Assembly: GCF_963422355.1 (NCBI RefSeq)
Contig: NC_085085.1
Coordinates: 7,541,733-7,605,732, forward strand
Reading direction: 5' to 3'
Source of the DNA: Corticium candelabrum
Taxonomy: Eukaryota > Porifera > Homoscleromorpha > Homosclerophorida > Plakinidae
DNA: 64,000 nucleotides
A model generated the notes under the pieces. It did no database searches. It saw only the letters and a list, made by a program, of their open reading frames with translations, and was not told the origin of the DNA. Shown here in pieces: positions 13,001 through 22,000 of the stretch. A program made the translations under genes and the position numbers. The first letter of the stretch is position 1, and each line of letters opens with the position of its first letter.

Positions 13001-16000
13001 AGTACTAACTTTGTCTTAAACAGGCTTTATCCTTGGAGTCTGCTTGTCAGAATAATTTTCAGCATCATTATCAAAGCATTATAAGATTAATATCTGATGC
13101 TGCAAGACAAATGACAGAAGAGGTAAGTAATTTGTATTACCGGTGTAATAGCAGATTGGTATGCCAGGATATTGGGTACAGTCCTACCAAATTTCCTAGG
13201 AGAATAAGTACGTCTTTAGGAAATATGGTACGGTCTATCAGTAGCAGGAAGGAGCAAATTTACCTTTCCCCCAACCAGTCTTGTGAATGCTAATACCTCA
13301 CTTGAGCAACAGAAACGTGTATATGTAACACCAGCTGCCGATTATAGTCCTTTCACCGACTGTAGACGGGATAGAAGCTGGCGCTTCCACCCCTACAAAT
13401 TTGTCTCAACTTAGGCAACGCCAGCAAGGATGGTTCACAGTATACTGCTGACGGGTGCTCCCCCTCGCCCTAGAGCCTCCATTTTTAAATCGGCACGGTA
13501 TGGAAGTAGGTACTACACCATTTACAGTTCAAAATCATCACTTGCCACATCAAATTCGTATTCTGTCAAATCAAAGTAGTTTATAGTCAGATTCAGTTCA
13601 CAAGAAGTCAAATCAAATTTCTAGTATGTCAGATCAAGTGTGTAATCTGTGAAATCTGTGAAATCAAATTTACAATGTGTCAAATCAAACTTGTCATACC
13701 TCAAACCAAATTTGTAACTTGTCAGACCAACTTTGCTGTGTTGTCAGTCAAATCAAATCTGAAAGACGTCAAATCAAATTAATGCGCAGGACACATTCCA
13801 AGATGTTGACATAGCTGTTCATCCAACTCTCCACACTAAGTTCACACAAAATCCAAGTCAAAGGACGGAATTTTTATATCCATTAGCCTTAGCGGAGAGT
13901 AATCATGCAGATATGGACTGCATCTGGTACTGGCCCGCTGTGATGGAATTGGAAGATTTGTCAATTGGAAATTGACCTTAATTAATACGCAAATATGTCC
14001 GCTCACTTCTTTGTATCTCTGAGTGGTGTATACTTCACTGGGTTTGCTATGCTTTGATTTGCTTTGCTATAGGCGTAGTAGATCTACTTGAGATAACAAC
14101 AATGATTGCCTGAAGTCTTACCTGTATTAGCTAGATGGGACAGTCTTTCCCATTTGATTAGGTATCTTGCTAATTAGATTTGACATCTTCCAGATTTGGT
14201 TTGACTGACAACACAGCAAAGTTGGTTTGACAAGTTACAAATTTGGTTTGAAGTATGACAAGTTTGGTTTGACACATTGTCAATTTGATTTCACAGATTA
14301 CACACTTGATCTGACATACTACAAATTTGATTTGGCATCTTGTGAATTTGATCTGACTACAGACTACTTTGATTTGACAGAATACGAATTTGATGTGGCA
14401 ATTGACACTTTTGAACTGTAAATGGTATAGATACGGACTTGACTTCCTAGGCTGAACAAACAGGTGTACAGAATATTTGGTACAGAGTACTTGTTATTCT
14501 TAGGATATTAGGCACGGCTGTACCTCTTAACCACGTACCCAATTTTGCACTACACCGGTAATAGCCAAATGATTGGGAGTGGCAAATTTTTGTTCAAAGG
14601 TCAGTGGGATGGAAGTAGCATTAGTTGCTAGTGAAGATCGTGAACTAAGAGACAACATTCATCGCCAAACTACTCCAATTTTGTTGGCCATTAGAGAAGC
14701 AGATGCTGCTGCAGCTATGGCATCAGGTCAGAATGTGATGAACAAATGCATTTATTGATTCATTTAGACATAGTTGGGTGAATGCTCAAAGGCAAATGGG
14801 CTTCAACGACTTCTGTTTCTGATTTGCTTTCTTCGGTTCATCATGTCAAGGGCCTGTGTTTTCAGATGGTACGTCTAGCACTGACTTTGCTGTCATGATG
14901 GTCTGTTACTTTATGTACATTTCATTGTGATTGTGTAGGTATCTGCTGCTTTAAAGGCAACAGCAGCATACAGTCAAATGGTTGAAAGTTTGGCAACAAC
15001 ACACAGGGTAGCTATGCAACAGTAATTAGATTTGATTGGTTTAGGTTGCCTTGAGTTGCAAACAAGTTAAGCCTAGTTTCTGTATTTTATTGGTGGCTTG
15101 AACTTAGAAGATTTTATGATGACTTTGGTGTGTTGTGCACTAAGCATAAAGAGCACCTATTTTACATTGCACAAGCAAAGCAAGTGAATCTTGTCACTAT
15201 AGTGGGTTAATTATTTGGCTAATTGTATATCCATACTAGCTAGCATGTGGTTATAATTTCTTTATTATTGCAGAGGGTCATTTTAGACAATTTTTTCAAT
15301 AGTTTTTCTTGATTTTGTTTATACATACAGTTGTGCTCAAAAGTTTGTGAACCCCGGGTCAATCGTAATTAATACATTATTATCTACCTTACGTCAACAG
15401 CATATCGTACTTGTAGCAGCTGTATTTTTTAACAAGAACTTCTAAGGAGCATGATTTTAGTGAATATAATAAGATAACTTCTTTTTTTCACAAAGGAGAA
15501 TTTAATAAAATCCTTCAGAAAGCCTTGAGCAAAAGTAGTTAACCTTTGCGGGAACTCGTTCGTGTCTCAAAAAGAAATCAAATTTGTTTGCGTGTCATTT
15601 TGTCAACTGACCACAATTTTAAGCTGGAAGTAGGAGGATAAACGACGCAGATTGCTCAGCAAGATTCCTTACATTGTACGTTTTACTGTGTGCAAGAGCT
15701 TTCACGATGCTTGAGACAACAAATTGTGCAGCTGCACAGGGACGGGGACGGGGACGGGGACGGGGACGGGGACGGGGACGGGGACGGGGACGGGGACGGG
15801 AACGGGGACGGGGACGGGGACGGGGACGGGGACGGGGACGGGGACGGGGACGGGGACGGGGACGGGGACGGGGACGGGGACGGGGACACCTTGGCGTTCA
15901 CATCTCAACCGTTCGACAGGTTATTTACAAGTGATGGTATCTAAAAACAATGGCAACCCTACCAAGGTCTGGTCAACCTTCAAAGTTGTCACATGGTACT

Positions 16001-19000
16001 CTCCGTCATGTGCTTCGGGAAGTTACCTACACACCTTGGATGTCATCAAAAAGACGTTCAGAATTCTTTGAAAGCAGCTAAAGTCAATGTTCACAGATGC
16101 ACAATCCGAAGAGCCTTAAACAAAGAAGGCTTCAACAGTCATGTGGCAAGAAGGAAGCCACTGTTGTCCCAAAAGCATCGCAAAATGTGATTACAGTTTG
16201 CTACGACAAACTTGGACCAATCAGCAATCTTCTGGAAGAACCTCCTCTGGACGGACGAAACGAAAATCGAACTGTTTGGTCACACTAGTCAACGTTACGT
16301 TTGGCGTCGAAAGAACGAACTTTTTAGCTGACAAAAACATCATCTCAACAGTAAAGCATGGCAGTGGTAGTATCATGCTTTGGGGCTGCTTTGCAGCGTC
16401 TGGCACGGCACTGTGTAACGAGGTCGCGTGTATCGCGTACACACCCTAGCTTACATGTGGCTTACACGTGATTTGTGAATGTAAGCTGTATTTACACGAG
16501 TTTACATTTAGTCTGACCGCGTGTAAGCGCATGAGAATGAATGTAAGTGGCGTAAATACAGTATCGAATGCGTGGAAACATTGGGGTACACGCATTGTAC
16601 GTTATGGCGACAAGATAACCATGCATTACCATGGAGTTTAAATTTGGTATCACGCAGATGTGAGCAAAGTTTACATGCAATGTACATCCATGATCGAAAC
16701 ACAGTAGGGCAACTTGATTTTGTTGAAGGAAGAATGAATTCAGAACAATACCAGCTCATTTTGGGAAAAAATGTTAGTCCTTCTGTCCAGAAGCTTAGGC
16801 TTAACCGGTCTTGGACCTTTCAGCAAGACAACGATCCTAAACACAAGCCGGTCCACACATTCCTGGCTTCAGGAGCAACATTACAACATACTGGCCTGGC
16901 CTAGCCAAAGTCCAGACCTCAATCCTATTGAAATGCTTTGGGGTGATTTAGAGAAAGCGGTTCATCTTTGCCATCCCAAAACCTTGGCTAAATTAAAGGT
17001 ATTTTCGCAAGAAGAGTGGACGAAAATTCCAGCACAAAGATGCCAAAATCTCATTGAATCGTGCAAGAACAGATTACTATCAGTAATTGAAGCAAAGGGT
17101 GGTCCAACCAAATATTAAAGATGGGTTCACGTACTTTTGCTCATAGCCCATTTTAGATTTGGCTCAATTGATCATTGTAAAAGTCGGCTATTGTCATCAA
17201 ACGACTTTATTCGTAAATTTTGACCGTTTTCCACTATATGCAGTGTTGTTACGAGTACGATATTGTTGATTTAAGGTAAATAATAATGTATTAATTAAGA
17301 TTGATCTGGGTTCATAAACTTTAGACCACAACTGTATAGTTTAATTGGCTTGAATAGCTGAATAAGGGCAAGAATGCAGTTTTATGAGTTTGTGTGCACC
17401 ATAGTCTCGTTTGACTGATGTAATGAAACTCAAGTATTAATTAAAAGGACTTTCAGAGTCAAAAGGAAGTAATTATAACATGGAACCTACTGAAACACTT
17501 GTTTTATCAGTGTTATGCCAATTTGAATGCACAACAGCTTGTTGTACATAACTTAATTAACAGACAACTGTTGGTGTTGTAATTATTATACTACCTGTAA
17601 GACTTGTCATTGTTTGAGAGGTTGAAAGTGCATATTGTACAGAAATTGGTACAGCAGTGGATAGGGGATAGAAGGAAATGATAAGAGTTATAGAATGTAT
17701 ATTAAAAGTGTAATATTGAAATTTTAGTGACATTTTGTTAATGGATTCTACTGGACTATTGAATTAATTTCAGAAATTAAATAGTACTTAATATTTGGAT
17801 TTTATGGTAGTTTATGTGCAACCTTGTTGCCAAAACTACTAAGGCTGTGTCTCCACTTGTTGCTCTTTAAACATGTTTAAGGTTAAACATGTTTAAACTT
17901 TAAACATGTTTAGCTAGACAGCATCTCCACTTGTCCATGTTATCTGGGCTATTATAACAATATCCAGGACTTCGTTGTATCGCGCGAATTTGTTCCTTGT
18001 GCACCAGACAGTCAGAGATTGTTCTCTGGTCGTCTCAAGAACAATCAGAGCCGAGACACAAGTCTCTGTCTTTGCCGAAATTGCTCTCTCTGAACACTGC
18101 ATCAGTCTCCTCCGTCTCTAATTCTGTCTTCTTCCAATATTCTTCAAACAAAGAGAAAGAACAGCACGAAAGAACTAACATACATAGTCCTGGAAAGCAC
18201 GTTGCTATCACGTGACCGTTAAACCTAAACCATTACGTTCAACTACCTCTGAAACATGTTTAGCAAATGCTGTTTAGGCTTACAGTTAACAAGGTTTAAT
18301 GCTAGTGGAGACGCCATTATTCTTAAACATGTACAGACTTAAACAGGTTTTAAAACACATTTACACTCTAGTGGAGACGTGCCCTAAGACTAGAAAGCAT
18401 GGATGCAATTAACGTTAACAGACATATGTTGTAAGAGTTTAGTCGTAAACACAGAAATGACTTCATGTTTAATTTTAATTCAACATTTTGTGACAGTTGT
18501 TTTGATTTTAGCATGTTTTTTTTCTATTATTCAAATGTTTTGTGTGCTATTTAGTTTATAGCGTTTTGGTTGTCATTAACAGAAAGGTTACGAGAGATCT
18601 AAACAAACAGCACTTCAATCTGTTTCTGCAAGAGCTACTCCAACTACTGCTTTTGTATTACATGATGGTGGCCGTGGTTCACGAAGAAGCAAAACATCTC
18701 CAGTGAGCAGGGTATTGTTATTGTTTTTACACCTGATGTTTCGTCATCTTACAATTGTGGTAGATCCTATTCGAAGAGAAGGACGATGATGGCTTAGTCT
18801 TTATGGATAAACCTGGAGTTAAAGTATGAAAATAAGCATGTTGTAAATGATGTGTTCTACTGTGGACACATGAAAATATGTATAGCAACTCAAAATATTT
18901 TAGAGCAAGCTGCATGAATTTGAACTTTGTGGACTCAACTTGATTGTTTGTATGTGTACAGTGTGGAATTGCTTCAGAGTGAAATAGATAGTGAAATTTA

Positions 19001-22000
19001 AGTGAGGTTTTCATACATAAAATATAGATAGGTTTGAATTTAGGAATAGCACAAAGAACATTTGTCAAACTGAGGATAACTTCTGTTGCTATTTATGGAA
19101 GAGTTTACATGTTGTTTTCATGTTATTGTATTACAAGGAATGATTTAAAACTTCACATGCTGACAGACATATTGTATTAACTTTGAGTATATTCAATTGC
19201 TGTTAGACTTCATTTTGCTTGGACAGCATTATAATAAATGTGATTATCACATTTGCACATTAGTTTGTGTTTACTAACAATTTAGTTTAATTAAAGACTA
19301 CTGAAAAGTTAAAAGTTTTACTTTTACTGTGAGTTAATAGCGAGTAAGTTTACTAGTATCAAATATGATGTGTAGTTTGTAGTATTGTTTTTGTTTGTAA
19401 CAAACATTGAACCATAAAACAACCAAGTTTCTTATTTAATTAAATTTGTTGCACTCAAGAATAGAATTTTTGCTAGTTTTATTTTATGAATAGTTAGGGC
19501 TTACTTGTACAGACTGCACTGTGTTATTCTGAAAGTTTTTGTGAACCTCTTTAGTGAATGTGATGATGAAAGACAATGAAGCTAATGTACTTCAAATTAG
19601 CTTTTGTCTTATCAGTTACTACAATAAATTGTAGTTTGTTGCAATTGTTTACACTTTTTTTCAGGATGGATATGCAAGTCTACGTTGTGTCAAGGGCGAT
19701 ACTCCAGTGGTGAAAGGTGGGACTTTCCCTCATCTTATTCAGAGACTCACATATCATAAAATTGTTGGTCAGTTTTCAAATATGTAGCTGTAAAAAGTTT
19801 ATGTTAGTAGACTCTAATTATATGATGCAATTACACATGTGACTTTCTTCTACTTTAGACACTGATTATACTGACTGTTTCTTGCTCACATTTCATTCTT
19901 TCACGACTCCACATGAGTTGATGGATGCTCTGATTGTTTGGTATAACCAAGTGTAATAAAGTGTATTATTTGGTTGATTGAGTAGTTTTGTTAACTGAAG
20001 TTATAACATTGATCCACCAGAAGGTCTTACAGTTGAAGAGGAGAATCAGTTGTATGCTGAAGTTGTTGTTCCAATTCGACTTCGGTTGGTATACCGTGAT
20101 GGAGGTTGTTTCTGTACGTTCCATTATGTTTTTATTATTTAGGGTTTGCAATGTACTTCGAACATGGGTCAGTAAGCAGTGTGATGATTTTCTTGATAAA
20201 GAACTAGCAGAACGCTTAGAGAAATTTATTGTCATCATTAGTCGGTATGCATTCTTGTTTGTACTTCCAAATACCTTGTATGTAGTGGTGCTGGATTTGC
20301 ATGGCCTTGTTGGGTGTTGTTGGATTTAAGGCTGGAAATAGACGAAAACGCTAGTGTGATTTCAGCTTGAGATATTTAAGATTTGTGCACATGCTATGTT
20401 CATATGTAAGATTATTCTGTTTTGCAGCTCACTTCCAAGTTGTGCGAAGCAACTTCGAAGTGCTATTAAGCGTGGTCCTGAATTTCCAAGATCAAGATTG
20501 TCTACAAAAGCTCAGATGCCCAGGCGTGTTCCTTCTGAAGCTATCAACTCATTCGTAAGGAAATCAGCTTTCTTGGATGCATGCATATGCACTTGGTTTG
20601 GCCTTTATGGTGAACAGTTATGAAATTATAGAATATTCTTGGAGTTGACTCTCTGGAATTGGCACGCCAGGTCACGATCATTGACTGGAATATATTTGAG
20701 AAGATCAGGGTGTGTTTGTTTCCTTTTGTTATAATGTTCACTGTTTGTGTACTGTACTGCAATGTATGCTTAACTGTTTGCCTTTTATACGTTTGTTCCA
20801 TCCTGTAGTTTCCTGTCTGTCTAATGTATCTGTTATGCATTTGTCTGTTTGTTTGTGCTTTACTTTGTCTATGTATCAGGTTAGTTGTCATTAATGAAAT
20901 ATGGCTTAGAGTTACATTGAAGATCTCTTTTGCAGCCGCAAGAGTGTATGGGATGCTTTTGGCAGTGTGCTAAACGTCATCAGCTAGCTCCAAACATAGC
21001 AACATTGATTGACAGTGCCAATACGGTACAGAATGGAAATTAAACTACAGTCCAAGCTCTGTGCATTGTGATTTCTAGCTGTCGTTATGGGTTATTGGCA
21101 CTATTGTGATTGCAAATTCACCTGAACTGAGGGGTCAATACATTGCACACTTTATCAAGACAGCAAAGGTTGTATTTCTCGTATGTCTTGTGCTACTTTA
21201 TTTGACCTGCTTATAGAGATAATTTTGGGTTTAGAAATGTTATAAACTGAAGAATTACAATGCTATGTTTACCATCATAGCTGCACTCAAATCAGGACCT
21301 GTGTATCGACTTGAAGCCTCCTGGGAGGTTAGATAATAAGACTTTAATTGTATCTTCTTGTCATAGACTTGAAAGAGTTGGGCAGGTTACCATTTGTCAA
21401 ACTGGTATTTAACTAGTGCTGTAAATTCCATATTGGGCAGACAAACTAGAGACCACCTTGCACAGAGGACATAATACACTTGTTGAAATGCAACGTTGAC
21501 AACACACGAAGAGTACAGTTTCTAATCTATTAAGAAAGACTTAAGTAGAAATGGAATTTAAGCTATACACATTGGAAGATGGATGCATCGATCAGTGAAG
21601 TGGGATTAGACAAATTCAAGTGGTTGGTTGGGTAATTAATTTAATACTAATCAACTTCTAGTCTCACATAACCAGACCCTCTCCTGCCATGTCATACTTC
21701 CTGGTGCATGGTACAGGCATACTGGGCTGGACAGTTGTGTTAAAATACAGTTTGCGCTAAACATGTTCTATTCTAGTCGCATCTAGTGTTCTAGCAAGGA
21801 CCATCTGTGTTGTCAACTTACAGGTATAAACGTTGATAGTAATATATGAATATGAAATGTTGTTTCTGATGCAGCTGAAAGGCATATATAGACATAGATG
21901 TAGTCAATCCCTAGCCTCGTCCCCAGGTGTTCGCCTCGCTCCTCCGTGCAGCACTCACTCGTCACGTAACTAGGCTGACTTCACAACAGTCATGTGACAC

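Larger units (their letters stand above)
15690..17118 (+). pseudogene. Tc1-type transposase pseudogene
   Basis: Fragments in several frames follow the Tc1 order. An N-terminal HTH piece ([12 protein letters not shown]) is followed, after the GGGGAC tract, by [16 protein letters not shown] second HTH-like piece ([18 protein letters not shown]) follows. The DDE domain shows [17 protein letters not shown] (first Asp), QQDNDPKHK (second Asp) and [15 protein letters not shown] (Glu), 34 residues apart in the usual pattern. The frame stops at 17116-17118. The catalytic triad codons all survive, so inactivation is due to frameshifts and insertions. Confidence 0.85.
15328..17334 (+). mobile_element. 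Tc1-type (DD34E) transposon, disrupted
   Basis: Terminal inverted repeats of about 80-90 bp begin CAGTTGTGCTCAAAAGTTTG at 15328 and end with the matching complement at 17334. TA flanks both ends (15326-15327, 17335-17336). The single transposase gene is broken by a microsatellite and by a later insertion. The element is inside the RasGEF intron 15008-18582. Confidence 0.9.

Noticed and set aside
13540..14420. CRISPR-like series of short repeats
   Set aside because: Units are degenerate, directly adjacent without unique spacers, and arranged as two inverted arms in a eukaryotic intron.
14227..14421. ORF with repeated KFDLT-like units resembling a repeat protein
   Set aside because: It is one arm of the foldback element; the periodicity reflects the DNA repeat of about 20 bp.
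15674..15944. Overlapping ORFs of Gly-Arg, Gly-Asp, Gly-Thr, Pro-Ser and Pro-Val repeats
   Set aside because: They are translations of the GGGGAC microsatellite, which has no stop in any frame.
19941..19957. Donor GTGTAA at 19951 for the REM exon
   Set aside because: Using it breaks the frame of the next exon; the donor at 19941 keeps phase and family sequence.
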